A stretch of DNA of 64,000 bases, taken from Actinomycetota bacterium (GTDB lineage Bacteria; Actinomycetota; Actinomycetes; Propionibacteriales; Nocardioidaceae). The stretch spans positions 35,449 to 99,448 of the forward strand of contig WLJH01000014.1 in assembly GCA_009701885.1 (NCBI GenBank). Direction: 5' to 3'. Below, piece after piece: positions 35,570-46,249 of the stretch. Under the pieces are notes generated by a model. That model ran no database searches and was not told where the DNA came from. It saw only the letters and a program-made list of their open reading frames with translations. A program made the position numbers and the translations under genes. The stretch's first letter is position 1, and every line of letters starts with the position of its first letter.

Positions 35570-36819
35570 TGTCCACCGCACGCTCGCGCTACGCCGACCT
35601 GGACCGCGACCAGCTGGCGCGACTGGTCCCCGAGCTGCTGTTGATCGGTCAGCTCATCGACCGCTCGGGCATGGCCTGGTGCATCCAGGCCTTCGGGCGC
35701 GACCAGATGGCCCAGATCGCGATCGAGGAGTGGGCCGGGTCCTCGCCGATCTACACCCGCCGCATGCAGCGGGCGCTCGGCTACGCTCCCGAGGTCGAGG
35801 GTCGGGGTGACGTCGTGCAGATCTTCAAGGGCCTGCAGCTCGACATCGGCGCCCCCCCGCAGTTCATGGACTTCCGCTACACCGTCCACGACCCCTGGCA
35901 CGGCGAGTTCCGCCTCGACCACTGCGGTGCCCTGATGGACGTCGAGCCGATGGGGCCCGACTACGTCAAGGCGATGTGCCACGACATCGAGGACCCCACC
36001 TTCGACGCCACCGCCGTCGCCACCAACCCGCGGGCCCAGGTGCGTCCGATCCACCGCCCGCCGCGGGTGCCGGCCGACCGCGCCCCGCACTGCGCGTGGA
36101 CGGTCGTCATCGACGACTCCCACCCGCCGGTCTCGCCGCTGGCCCCCTTCTACGAGATCGAGCGGACCCGCGCGGCCTCCCTCGAGCTCAGCGCGATCGA
36201 CCCGGCGGACGAGGGTCTGGCCGACTACTCGGGCCCGTTGCTCTCCGACCTCGACTTCGCCGCCTTCAGCCACTCCGCGCTGGTCCGGATGGCCGACGAG
36301 GTCTGCCTGCAGATGCACCTGCTCAATCTCTCCTTCGTGCTGGCCGTCCGCTCGCGCTGCGAGTCCGAGGAGCAGGCGCGCGAGATCTGCCGCAAGCAGC
36401 TGGTCGGCATCGCCGGCATCGCCGCGGAGCGTCTGCACCGGGTGCTCGACCTGCCCCGCGACCGGGCCGCGGCCCTGCGAGTGCTGGAGCTGCACCCGCT
36501 GCTCAACCCCGCGGCGTACGTCGAGGCGGGCGTGGACCCCGAGGCGATGCACCTGCACGTGCGCCCCTGCGCGGCCCACGACGACGGCTCGTGGATCGCG
36601 CTGGTCGGGCCCGGCGAGGTATCGGCCCTGCAGGCCGTCGTGCGCGCGGTCGACGACCGGTACGACGTCGACGTGGTCGGATCGGCCAGGGACTGGACCG
36701 CGGTGCTGGTCGAGGGCGAGCCTGTGAAGGAGGCCGACGAGGTGGCGGTGACCCGCTTCAGCACCGGCTCCTCCTTCACCTTCGAGCCGCGGCGGTCACT
36801 GCCCATCACCCCGGTCTGA
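35569..36819 (+). CDS. Unrecognised 416-residue protein coupled to the binding protein
   Basis: I do not recognise the family. The sequence is soluble, without signal peptide or membrane helix. The N-terminal half has FGRDQMAQIAIEEWAGSSPIYTRRMQRALG, DFRYTVHDPWHGEFRLDHCGALMDVEPMGP and MCHDIEDPTFDATAVATNP. Clustered His/Cys/Asp in HGEFRLDHCGALMD and MCHDIED suggest a metal or cofactor site. The C-terminal half is helix-rich with an alpha/beta tail. The ATG shares one base with the preceding stop codon. Co-expression with a steroid-neighbourhood binding protein hints at processing or sensing of the transported compound (inference). Confidence 0.8.
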   Translation: MSTARSRYADLDRDQLARLVPELLLIGQLIDRSGMAWCIQAFGRDQMAQIAIEEWAGSSPIYTRRMQRALGYAPEVEGRGDVVQIFKGLQLDIGAPPQFMDFRYTVHDPWHGEFRLDHCGALMDVEPMGPDYVKAMCHDIEDPTFDATAVATNPRAQVRPIHRPPRVPADRAPHCAWTVVIDDSHPPVSPLAPFYEIERTRAASLELSAIDPADEGLADYSGPLLSDLDFAAFSHSALVRMADEVCLQMHLLNLSFVLAVRSRCESEEQAREICRKQLVGIAGIAAERLHRVLDLPRDRAAALRVLELHPLLNPAAYVEAGVDPEAMHLHVRPCAAHDDGSWIALVGPGEVSALQAVVRAVDDRYDVDVVGSARDWTAVLVEGEPVKEADEVAVTRFSTGSSFTFEPRRSLPITPV

Positions 36820-36832
36820 TCGCCCCGGTCCG

Positions 36833-36844
36833 CCCCCCCCCCCC
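36833..36844. repeat. Run of 12 cytosines between genes
   Basis: C12 homopolymer 13 bp after the stop of the unrecognised gene and 28 bp before the GTG of the epimerase gene, just upstream of its TAGGCT -10. It would overlap the -35/spacer region. It is either a slippage-prone promoter tract or a sequencing-difficult site. Confidence 0.9.
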
Positions 36845-36860
36845 GCCACACCGACACCTC

Positions 36861-36866
36861 TAGGCT
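36861..36866 (+). promoter_or_regulatory. Leaderless -10 of the epimerase gene
   Basis: TAGGCT, six bases, then GTG 36873. Same hexamer and spacing as the pdxT promoter. No ribosome-binding site. Confidence 0.55.
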
Positions 36867-36872
36867 CGCGAC

Positions 36873-37940
36873 GTGCTCTCCGACGCCCCCGTCCTCGTCA
36901 CCGGCGCCTGCGGACTGGTCGGCCGCGCCACCGTGGCGGCCCTGCGCTCGCGCGGCTACCCGGTGGTCGCCACCGACCTCGGCTCCCGGGCCAACCGCGA
37001 CCACGCGGCCGCCCTGCCCCGCGAGCGCGACCTCTACTGGCGCTGGGCCGACCTGACCTCGCCCGAGCAGGCGCGTGGCCTCGTGAAGGCCAGCGCGCCG
37101 CGTGCGGTCGTGCACCTCGCGGCCGTCATCCCGCCGGCCTGCTACGACTCCCCCGAGCTGGCCGAGCGGGTCAACGTCGGTGCGACGCGCCACCTCGTCG
37201 AGGCCGTCGTCGACCACGCCCCGACCGCCCGCTTCCTGCACGCCTCGAGCGTGGCGGTGCACGGCTCCCGCAACCCGCACCGCGGCCTGGGCCTGCTGGG
37301 CGCGGACTCCCCCCTGGCCCCCAGCGACCTCTACGGTCGGCACAAGGCGGCCGCCGAGGAGCTCGTGCGCGCGGCCGCCACCCCGTGGGTCGTGCTTCGC
37401 CTGGGCGGCGTGATGACCGCCGACGTCTCCGCTGGCGGGAACGATCAGGCGACGGCGTACTTCTCCGCGGCGCTGCCGGACGACGGGCGGATCCAGACCG
37501 TCGACGTGCGTGACGTCGCGCGGGCCTTCGCGGCCGCGGTCGAGGCCGACGTCCTGGGCGAGGTGCTGATGATCGGCGGCGACGAGAGTCACCGGTTGCT
37601 CCAGCGGGAGATCGCCGTCGGCTACACCTCGGCGCTCGGCATGGAGGGTGCGGTGCCGCCCGGGCTGCCCGGCGACCCCGACGACGACACGACGTGGTTC
37701 GCCACGGACTGGATGGACACCGCGCGCGCCCAGGAGGCGCTGGACTTCCAGCGGGTCAGCTGGCCGCAGCTGCTGGAGGAGATCCGCCGGCAGGTCGGCT
37801 GGAAGCGCTACCTGCTGCGGTTGGCCGGACCGCCGCTGGCGGCGCTGGCGCAGCGGCGCTCGCCGTACGCCGGCACGGGCCAGGAGTACGCCGACCCGTG
37901 GGGCGCCGTGGAACGGCGCTGGCCCGCCGCCGCCTCCTGA
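36873..37940 (+). CDS. NAD-dependent epimerase/dehydratase (extended SDR)
   Basis: 355 residues. VLVTGACGLVGRATVAAL (TGxxGxxG, about 7-24), DLG after beta-2 for NAD, HLAAVIPP, catalytic Ser in HASSVAVHG, and YGRHK (Y-x3-K). C-terminal region has PWGAVERRW. The family includes nucleotide-sugar epimerases and 3-beta-hydroxysteroid dehydrogenases. The location beside the CYP51 operon makes a steroid substrate possible, but the sequence alone does not decide. Leaderless GTG start. The stop lies in a terminator-like hairpin. Confidence 0.87.
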   Translation: MLSDAPVLVTGACGLVGRATVAALRSRGYPVVATDLGSRANRDHAAALPRERDLYWRWADLTSPEQARGLVKASAPRAVVHLAAVIPPACYDSPELAERVNVGATRHLVEAVVDHAPTARFLHASSVAVHGSRNPHRGLGLLGADSPLAPSDLYGRHKAAAEELVRAAATPWVVLRLGGVMTADVSAGGNDQATAYFSAALPDDGRIQTVDVRDVARAFAAAVEADVLGEVLMIGGDESHRLLQREIAVGYTSALGMEGAVPPGLPGDPDDDTTWFATDWMDTARAQEALDFQRVSWPQLLEEIRRQVGWKRYLLRLAGPPLAALAQRRSPYAGTGQEYADPWGAVERRWPAAAS

Positions 37941-37948
37941 GGGAGGCG
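37931..37948. terminator. Hairpin over the epimerase stop codon
   Basis: CGCCTCC-tgag-GGAGGCG, 7-bp perfect stem whose loop contains the TGA stop codon. It sits between convergent epimerase and katG genes (32 bp before the katG stop). Weak but plausible bidirectional terminator. Confidence 0.4.
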
Positions 37949-37980
37949 CCGACGGGCCGGCGTGCGGTCCTGGCTGCGGC

Positions 37981-40701
<2,721 letters not shown>

Positions 40702-40818
40702 TCAGGGTGTCTCCCGCGGTGACCACGGTGGTCGTCCAGGTCGCCCGGCGCACCACCCCGACGGCCCAGTACCCGACGAGGGGGCGGCGCTGTCGGTCGT
40801 CTCTGCGAGCATGGACGG

Positions 40819-41208
40819 GTGGAGGAGGTCGGAGGGAGTGCGGGCGGGTCTCCCCCGGGCATGCCGGAGTCCTTGCGTGCGGCCCTGCTCGAGGAGCGCG
40901 CACGGGTGGTGCGGCGACTCGACGGGCTGGCAGCCGACTTCGAGGAGACGGTCGCTGCCTCCCGCGACAGCAACGCCGACGACGAGCACGACCCGGAGGG
41001 CCACACCATCGCGTTCGAGCGCTCTCAGGTCACCTCGTTGTCGCGCCGGCTCGAGCAGCACCTGGCCGAGGTCGACGCGGCCCTCGCGCGCCTGGCGGTC
41101 GGGACGTACGGCGTGTGCCAGGGCTGCGGCGAGCCGATCGACCCCGCCCGGTTGGAGGCCCGGCCTGCGGCCCGCGAGTGCATCGCGTGCGCCTCACGCA
41201 GGCGGTGA
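40819..41208 (+). CDS. DksA/TraR-type zinc-finger protein
   Basis: 129 residues. Coiled-coil N-terminal half ([53 protein letters not shown]) and C4 zinc finger [29 protein letters not shown]. The acidic DxxDEHDPEG tip resembles the RNA-polymerase secondary-channel tip of DksA-like proteins. Start GTG 40819 or in-frame ATG 40861. The first has GAGCAT six bases upstream, a weak form of the leaderless pattern, so it is tentatively chosen. Confidence 0.87.
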   Translation: MEEVGGSAGGSPPGMPESLRAALLEERARVVRRLDGLAADFEETVAASRDSNADDEHDPEGHTIAFERSQVTSLSRRLEQHLAEVDAALARLAVGTYGVCQGCGEPIDPARLEARPAARECIACASRRR

Positions 41209-41238
41209 CGGCCCTCGCTGTCGTACGCCGTCGGTCGG

Positions 41239-41709
41239 TCAGGCCGAGGCGGTCCACCACAGCAGCGCGTTGGACACCGTCGTCCAGACCTTGCCCAGGC
41301 AGACGAGGAGCCCGACCGCGGCGGCCGTCCATGCATAGGTGCCGCGCGGGCGGCTCAGCGTCAGGGACGCGATCGCGACGCAGACCAGCGACGACAGCGC
41401 GACCCAGCCGGTCACCCCGAAGACCCTCATGAGGGAGGCGGCCGCGACGTTGGCCTCCTCGAAGCGACCGGTCCCCATCATCAGCATCGTCGTGGCGGCG
41501 TCGCCCAGGATCCCCACCGCCCACAGCACGAGCAGCAACAGCACGCCCGCACTCGGACGCCGCAGCGCCTTTCCCGACGCCCGCGCCTGGTCCGCCACCT
41601 GGCGCGCCGCCAGCACGAGCTCGTCGACGAGGCGGCCGCCGGCGTCGAGGAGCGCGCCCGGGACCCCGGCGGTCTGCGCCGGCCGCGCGTCGCTGCTCGG
41701 GACTGGCAT
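41239..41709 (-). CDS. Small membrane protein, unknown
   Basis: 156 residues with three predicted membrane helices (about 63-85, 105-122 and 128-150) after an amphipathic N-terminal stretch (LLDAGGRLVDELVLAARQVADQARASGKAL). No family recognised. ATG 41709 is preferred because GAGGGGG lies just upstream. Convergent with the DksA-like gene. Confidence 0.72.
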   Translation of the reverse strand: MPVPSSDARPAQTAGVPGALLDAGGRLVDELVLAARQVADQARASGKALRRPSAGVLLLLVLWAVGILGDAATTMLMMGTGRFEEANVAAASLMRVFGVTGWVALSSLVCVAIASLTLSRPRGTYAWTAAAVGLLVCLGKVWTTVSNALLWWTASA

Positions 41710-41873
41710 GGCACCCCCTCGGTGGGCGACCGGCACGACGGGCTCGTGCGGCCTCGGTCCACCCAGTAAGGCACGTCCCCCCAACCCGGGGGCCCGAACC
41801 CACCCCCGAGGGCTGGGCTCGGACTACCCCGCAGGGACTCCCGCTCCGGCCCCCGGGACGGCAGGCTGGTCCC

Positions 41874-42293
41874 ATGGAGCCCGGACAGGTGGTGGAGACG
41901 CTCATCCCGACGGCGGCGGTGACCTCGCCGCTCTTCCTCGGGGTGCGCCTGGCCCTGGACCTGGCGTACGGGATCTTCCTGGTCGCCGGGCTGCGGCGGC
42001 GCTCCGCCGTACGCGGGACGAGGCCGAGGTACGCCTGGGCGACGATCCAGCGCGCCGCGTGCTGGCCGGCGCTGGTGTTCATCGTGATGACGACGATGCG
42101 CTCGATCTCGCTCACCCAGCCGCTGGCGCTGCTGCTGGTGCCGCTCGCGCTGGCCGGGTGGGCCTACACCTTCCGGCAGATGCGCGCCGACGGCGACGAC
42201 TGGTTCACGCGGGCAGGACGACGCGTGCGCCGGTGGGCCTCCTCGCTCGGCCGCTCCCCCGCGCCGGCCCCCGTCCTCCTGCAGGCTGGCTAA
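41874..42293 (+). CDS. Small membrane protein, unknown
   Basis: 139 residues, three membrane helices (about 12-40, 60-77 and 82-99) and a basic C-terminal tail. No family recognised. CAGGCT, six bases, ATG resembles the leaderless arrangement with a weak first base. Ends 9 bp before the MBL-fold gene, whose own -10 lies across this stop codon. Confidence 0.7.
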   Translation: MEPGQVVETLIPTAAVTSPLFLGVRLALDLAYGIFLVAGLRRRSAVRGTRPRYAWATIQRAACWPALVFIVMTTMRSISLTQPLALLLVPLALAGWAYTFRQMRADGDDWFTRAGRRVRRWASSLGRSPAPAPVLLQAG

Positions 42294-42296
42294 TGT
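42291..42296 (+). promoter_or_regulatory. Leaderless -10 of the MBL-fold gene
   Basis: TAATGT, overlapping the preceding gene's TAA stop, then six bases and ATG 42303. No ribosome-binding site. Confidence 0.5.
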
Positions 42297-42302
42297 CTCG
42301 TC

Positions 42303-42902
42303 ATGGGCGACAGCACCGGTGACGCGGCAGGCCTCGCACGCACGGCCCGGCTCGACGTGCTGGTAGAGGGGTACGCGCGGCTCCCCCGCGTCGCCGGCAC
42401 CGTCTGCCTCGTGCGCGACGGAGACAGGGTCATCGTCGTGGACCCCGGCATGGTCGCGGCCCGCGCGCAGATCCTCGACCCGCTGCGGGAGCTCGGCGTG
42501 GCGCCCGAGGACGTCACCGACATCGTGGTCAGCCACCACCACCTCGACCACACCGTCAACATCGCGCTCTTCCCCGAGGTGCCGGTGCACGACTTCCGCT
42601 GGCTGGTGCAGCGCGACACCGTCGAGATCCGCGAGGCCGACGGCCTCGCACTGACTCCTGGCGTGCGGCTGCTCGAGACGCCCGGCCACACGCCGCAGGA
42701 CCTCACCACCCTCGTCGGCACGCCCGACGGCGTCGTCGCCCTGACCCACCTGTGGTGGACCGGCGACGGTCCCGCGGACGACCCCTACGCCCCCGACCGC
42801 GACCTGCTGCGCGAGCAGCGCGAGCGGGTGCTCGCCGTCGCCGACCTCGTGGTCCCGGGCCACGGTCCGGCGTTCGTGCCGTCGGCGTCGACGCCGCGCT
42901 GA
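42303..42902 (+). CDS. MBL-fold metallohydrolase
   Basis: 199 residues. VIVVDPGM, the metal motif VVSHHHLDHTVN (HxHxDH-type), ETPGHTPQDLT and VVPGHGP supply the expected ligands of a dinuclear zinc site. Length and layout resemble MBLAC1-like or generic glyoxalase-II-type hydrolases. Substrate unknown. Expressed from a leaderless ATG. Confidence 0.88.
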   Translation: MGDSTGDAAGLARTARLDVLVEGYARLPRVAGTVCLVRDGDRVIVVDPGMVAARAQILDPLRELGVAPEDVTDIVVSHHHLDHTVNIALFPEVPVHDFRWLVQRDTVEIREADGLALTPGVRLLETPGHTPQDLTTLVGTPDGVVALTHLWWTGDGPADDPYAPDRDLLREQRERVLAVADLVVPGHGPAFVPSASTPR

Positions 42903-43002
42903 GCGGCGTCCACGCCCAGGAGCCACATCCGGCACCGCTCCTCGGCCGAGCCTGCGCGGGAGCGTCGGTGGCTGCACCTGTGGTTCCCCGGGTGAGCCGA
43001 CG

Positions 43003-43435
43003 ATGAGCAAGGACGCAGCCAACCGCGCCATGCGCGAGGCCCGGTACGCCGAGACGCGCGCGCGATCGGCCGGCGCCGCACCGGCCCGCCCGGCCAGCGC
43101 GCAGCCTCCGGTGGCTCCGCCCCGGACGCCGTCGACGCCGCTTCCCGCTGGTGACCCGGCCCCCGCCGCAGCCGCCGACGGTCTGTGCGGCCACCGGTCG
43201 ATGAACGGGCGGACCTGCACCCGCGAGCAGGGGCACGCGGCCAAGAGCAGGGTGCTGCGCAGGAGCGCGGTGGTCGCCATCTGGAGTGCCGATGACGCGT
43301 CTGGTGCGTCGGAGGGACTCCAGTCACAACGTCCCGGGCGGAAGGGCGAGCCCCCTCCAGCAGGAACCCCGGCACCACGTCGTCGCCGTCGACTCCTGCG
43401 AACCGCCGTTCCGGCTCGAGCACGACGCGGCCTGA
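43003..43435 (+). other. Degenerate small-ORF region
   Basis: ATG 43003 begins a plausible small protein (MSKDAANRAMREARYAETRARS, then a Pro/Ala linker and CGHRSMNGRTCTREQGHAAKS with Cys/His that could bind zinc). The expected stop is missing, and the frame runs on into the following lipoprotein gene. From about 43290 the codon pattern with GC-rich third positions moves to another plus frame, ending at TGA 43433-43435 (…HHVVAVDSCEPPFRLEHDAA). This suggests a frameshifted or partly deleted gene, or two fragments. The 550-bp stretch 42903-43455 holds nothing else I can support. Confidence 0.35.
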
Positions 43436-43455
43436 GAGAGCCGGGGGAACCCGTG

Positions 43456-44109
43456 ATGACCGGACCGCGTCCCAGCAGCATGCGCACCCAGCTCCGCCGC
43501 GGCGCCGTGGCGTTCGTGGCCGTGTCCCTGCTCGCCGCTGCGGCCGGGTGCGGCGACTCCGACCCCGGCCTCGGGGCGGACCCGGGCGGGGGCGGCGGCA
43601 GCGACCTGGCCCTGCTCGACGAGCGCGGACCCTGCCCCCGGCAGCTGCCCGAGCCCGCCGAGGACCGGGGCTACGGCTTCGGCACCGACGCGCCGGCCTC
43701 AGACTCCCCCGAACTCCCCGAGGTCGACCGCGCCTGGGTGTGCCGGTACGACGCCGTCGACCAGGCCGAGCGCAACGAGAACGGCGCGTACTTCCGCTGG
43801 GAGCGAGCCACGCGTCCGGCGCCGATCGCCACCCGCGAGCTGTCCCGGCTCGTCGAGGGCGTCGAGGCCCTGACGCCGCCCGCAGGCGATCAGGCCTGCA
43901 CCGCCGACCTCGGTCCCCGCTACCTGCTGGTCCTGGCGACGCCCGAGGACCGGCTCGTGGCGGCCTCCGTCGACGACTACGGCTGCCGCGAGGTCCGGCT
44001 CACCGCCGACCCGTGGCGCGGCGCGCCGGGCGAGACGCCGGCCGCCGGCGTACCCGAGGGCGTGCTCGTGGGCGGCGAGGACCTGCTCTCGCTGCTGCCG
44101 CGCCGCTGA
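43456..44109 (+). CDS. Lipoprotein of unknown function
   Basis: 217 residues. After MTGPRPSSMRTQLRRGA, the signal peptide FVAVSLLAAAAGC ends in a lipobox at about 28-31, followed by a Gly-rich linker and a folded domain with five Cys (GPCPRQLPEP, AWVCRYD, QACTADL, YGCREVRL). Family not recognised. ATG 43456 is chosen; GTG 43453 directly before it and ATG 43480 are alternatives. GGGGGAA lies upstream. Confidence 0.75.
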   Translation: MTGPRPSSMRTQLRRGAVAFVAVSLLAAAAGCGDSDPGLGADPGGGGGSDLALLDERGPCPRQLPEPAEDRGYGFGTDAPASDSPELPEVDRAWVCRYDAVDQAERNENGAYFRWERATRPAPIATRELSRLVEGVEALTPPAGDQACTADLGPRYLLVLATPEDRLVAASVDDYGCREVRLTADPWRGAPGETPAAGVPEGVLVGGEDLLSLLPRR

Positions 44110-44122
44110 GTGGAGCGCACCG

Positions 44123-44437
44123 TCAGAGGTCGAGCGTCCCCACCCAGCGCTTGCCCTCGTCGCCGCCCCACGCGTCCCAGGCCACCCGGCCCGGCGAGGG
44201 GAAGCCCTCGGTCCCCCGCGTGAACCCCTTCGCGTCCTTGTCCACCTCGTGCCGGGCGAAGTAGGCGCGCATCTTCTTGGCGTCCGCGTCGCTCAGCGCC
44301 TCACCGTCGGCCAGCTGGTGGGCGCGGCGCCGGCCGGTGTCGGTGAAGTTCTTGCCCGCCTTCCCGTCCTCGATCCAGCGGACGGCCCGCTTCCCCACCT
44401 TCTGGACCGCCTTCGGCGGCACGTGCCCCTGTGTCAT
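44123..44437 (-). CDS. Small basic protein resembling phage-associated proteins
   Basis: 104 residues: PPKAVQKVGKRAVRWIEDGKAGKNFTDTGRRRAHQLADGEALSDADAKKMRAYFARHEVDKDAKGF. This GxA-x-x-F-T-D-x-G-R-x-x-A…MxxYFxRHExDK pattern recalls short proteins seen in phage structural or maturation regions, but I cannot name the family. No other phage gene is nearby. GCAGGG lies a few bases before ATG. Confidence 0.72.
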   Translation of the reverse strand: MTQGHVPPKAVQKVGKRAVRWIEDGKAGKNFTDTGRRRAHQLADGEALSDADAKKMRAYFARHEVDKDAKGFTRGTEGFPSPGRVAWDAWGGDEGKRWVGTLDL

Positions 44438-44546
44438 GCCCTGCAGGTTCTCCGTGTCGGACCGATCGACACCCACCCCGCCGGATGGGCCCACGCGTGC
44501 CGGACCCCGGTCCGGCACCGTTCCCTCCGGGCGACGCTCGCACGCC

Positions 44547-45140
44547 TCAGGCGACCAGCAGCCGGCGCAGGTGGTCGACGAGCTCGTCGACCACCTCGGC
44601 CACCGGCCGGTCCCGGCCCGAGCGCCACCAGTCCGAGAGCCACACCTGCAGCGCGGAGACCACGAGACCGGCGGCCACCGACGAGCGCAGCGGGGTCGCC
44701 TCGCCGGCGGCCACCGCCGCGGCGTGGCCGGCCGCGATGCTCTCGAGCCCGTCGCTCCACACGGTGCGCTGCACGCCGACGCCGTCCGCCGAGGCCCAGG
44801 CGGTGCCCACCCGCAGGCTCATGGCGAGGTAGTCGGGCCGCTCGGCGAGGTACGCCGCCGTCGCACCCACACCCACGAGCAACCGCTCCAGCCCGGCCGT
44901 GCCCGCCGTCGCGGCCGCCACCGCCTCGAGCAGGCCGGCCATCCGCGAGCCCTGCAGGTCGTCCCAGATCTCGGCCTTCCCGGTGCAAGTCTTGTAGACC
45001 GTCGCCAGCGAGAGCCCGGCCTCCCGGGCGACGTCGGGCATCCGCGCGTCGGCGTACCCCACCCGCGCGAACTCGCGCTCGGCCGCGTCGAGGACACGCT
45101 CGCGGTAGAGCAGCTGTCGCTCCTCGGCTGCCGTCGTCAC
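44547..45140 (-). CDS. TetR-family regulator of the Rieske monooxygenase locus
   Basis: 197 residues. HTH in RERVLDAAEREFARVGYADARMPDVAREAGLSLATVYKTCTGKAEIWDDL. GTG 45140 with GGGGCGAC upstream. Divergent from the Rieske gene, with two inverted repeats in the 75-bp intergenic region, so it most likely represses that gene and itself. The ligand is unknown. Confidence 0.9.
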   Translation of the reverse strand: MTTAAEERQLLYRERVLDAAEREFARVGYADARMPDVAREAGLSLATVYKTCTGKAEIWDDLQGSRMAGLLEAVAAATAGTAGLERLLVGVGATAAYLAERPDYLAMSLRVGTAWASADGVGVQRTVWSDGLESIAAGHAAAVAAGEATPLRSSVAAGLVVSALQVWLSDWWRSGRDRPVAEVVDELVDHLRRLLVA

Positions 45141-45161
45141 GTCGCCCCTTGACCTGCCCGG

Positions 45162-45197
45162 CAGAACAGTGGTTCTGTTCCGCAGAACGATCATTCT
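45162..45197. promoter_or_regulatory. Paired TetR operators between the regulator and Rieske genes
   Basis: CAGAAC-agtg-GTTCTG (45162-45177) is a perfect inverted repeat. AGAA-cgatca-TTCT (45184-45197) is a second. Their centres are 21 bp apart, two helical turns, suiting two dimers on one DNA face. Both share the AGAA/TTCT half-site. The central spacing of AAC…GTT differs from the KstR consensus, so this is a different operator. Confidence 0.68.
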
Positions 45198-45214
45198 ACG
45201 CGAAGAGGGCGCTC

Positions 45215-46249
45215 GTGAAGCCGACGCTGCCGATGAACCCCACCGGCTGGTTCCAGGTCGCCTGGTCCGACGAGGTCCCCGTCGGCCGGGTGCACCGGAT
45301 GCGCTACTTCGGTCGCGACCTCGTGGCCTGGCGCGGCGCCTCGGGCCGGGTCACCGTGATGGACGCCTACTGCGAGCACCTGGGCGCCCACCTCGGGTAC
45401 GGCGGCACGGTGGTGGAGGACCGGATCCGCTGCCCCTTCCACGGCTGGGAGTGGAACGAGCAGGGGCGCAACACCTGCATCCCCTACGAGGACCACCCCA
45501 ACCTCGGCCGCCGGATCAACACGATGCCGGTCGTGGAGCGCAACGAGTCGATCTACGTCTGGCACGACGTGGACCGCAGGCCACCGCACTTCGACGTGCC
45601 CGACGTCTTCACGGGCTTCGCCAGCGACACCGAGGACGGGCAGGCCGAGCGCGGTGCGGAGGCCTACTACCCCGGCTGCGAGCACAACCGGCTGCTCGAC
45701 ACCGGGCTCGAGCTGCACCCGCAGTACGTCCTGGAGAACGGTGTGGACTTCGCCCACTTCAAGTACGTCCACCAGGTGCCGATCGTCCCGCGGTTCACGC
45801 GCCAGGAGTTCCAGGACCCGATCTCCTACGTCGACTTCACCATCACCTTCGACCAGCGCGACGCCGGCGGCTCGATCGAGGACATCGACTCCGGGGTCGA
45901 GGCGATCAACTGCGGCATCGGCATGTCGGTCACCAAGTCCTGGGGCATGGTCGACAACCGCACCGTCCTGGCCACCACGCCGGTCGACGACGCGACCTGC
46001 GACGTGCGGTTCAGCGTGTGGATCGGCCGCCGCGAGTCAGACACGAGCGAGCACTCCGAGCGCGCCGACAAGCACGCCCGCGGCGTCATCGAGCAGGTCG
46101 AGGCCGACCTCGTGATCTGGTCGCACCAGAAGTACGCCTCCCCCGCCGCCCTCTCGCGCGGCGAGTACGCCGGGTTCACCGCGCTCCGCACGTGGGCGCA
46201 GCAGTTCTACCCCACCGCGACCCCCTCGACCCCGCAGGAGCAGGCATGA
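45215..46249 (+). CDS. Rieske non-heme iron oxygenase, KshA/steroid-type
   Basis: 344 residues. Rieske cluster C-x-H (Cys53-Glu-His55) and C-x2-H (Cys73, His76) in YCEHLGAHLG and CPFHGW. Mononuclear iron motif ENGVDFAHFKYVH at about 175-187. Domain layout matches single-component-oxygenase alpha subunits such as 3-ketosteroid 9-alpha-hydroxylase KshA. A separate reductase is needed and is not adjacent. GTG with GAGGG 5 nt upstream. The last bases overlap the next gene by 4 bp. Confidence 0.9.
   Translation: MKPTLPMNPTGWFQVAWSDEVPVGRVHRMRYFGRDLVAWRGASGRVTVMDAYCEHLGAHLGYGGTVVEDRIRCPFHGWEWNEQGRNTCIPYEDHPNLGRRINTMPVVERNESIYVWHDVDRRPPHFDVPDVFTGFASDTEDGQAERGAEAYYPGCEHNRLLDTGLELHPQYVLENGVDFAHFKYVHQVPIVPRFTRQEFQDPISYVDFTITFDQRDAGGSIEDIDSGVEAINCGIGMSVTKSWGMVDNRTVLATTPVDDATCDVRFSVWIGRRESDTSEHSERADKHARGVIEQVEADLVIWSHQKYASPAALSRGEYAGFTALRTWAQQFYPTATPSTPQEQA

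Noticed and set aside
34036..36819. 927-residue open frame covering both binding protein and next gene.
   Set aside because: The part before 35569 is an out-of-frame reading of the binding protein; the real gene begins at the TGATG overlap.
43003..44109. A 368-residue protein starting at 43003.
   Set aside because: The lipoprotein signal peptide would be buried at residue 160 and codon pattern changes frame before it.
44123..44437. Prophage remnant.
   Set aside because: Only one short protein recalls phage proteins; no integrase, att repeats or other phage genes were seen.
45162..45197. Counting these inverted repeats as KstR boxes.
   Set aside because: AAC and GTT are separated by four bases rather than two.
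45215..46249. Assigning the gene symbol kshA.
   Set aside because: The iron and cluster motifs fit the KshA-like group, but many other Rieske oxygenases share them and no KshB reductase is adjacent.
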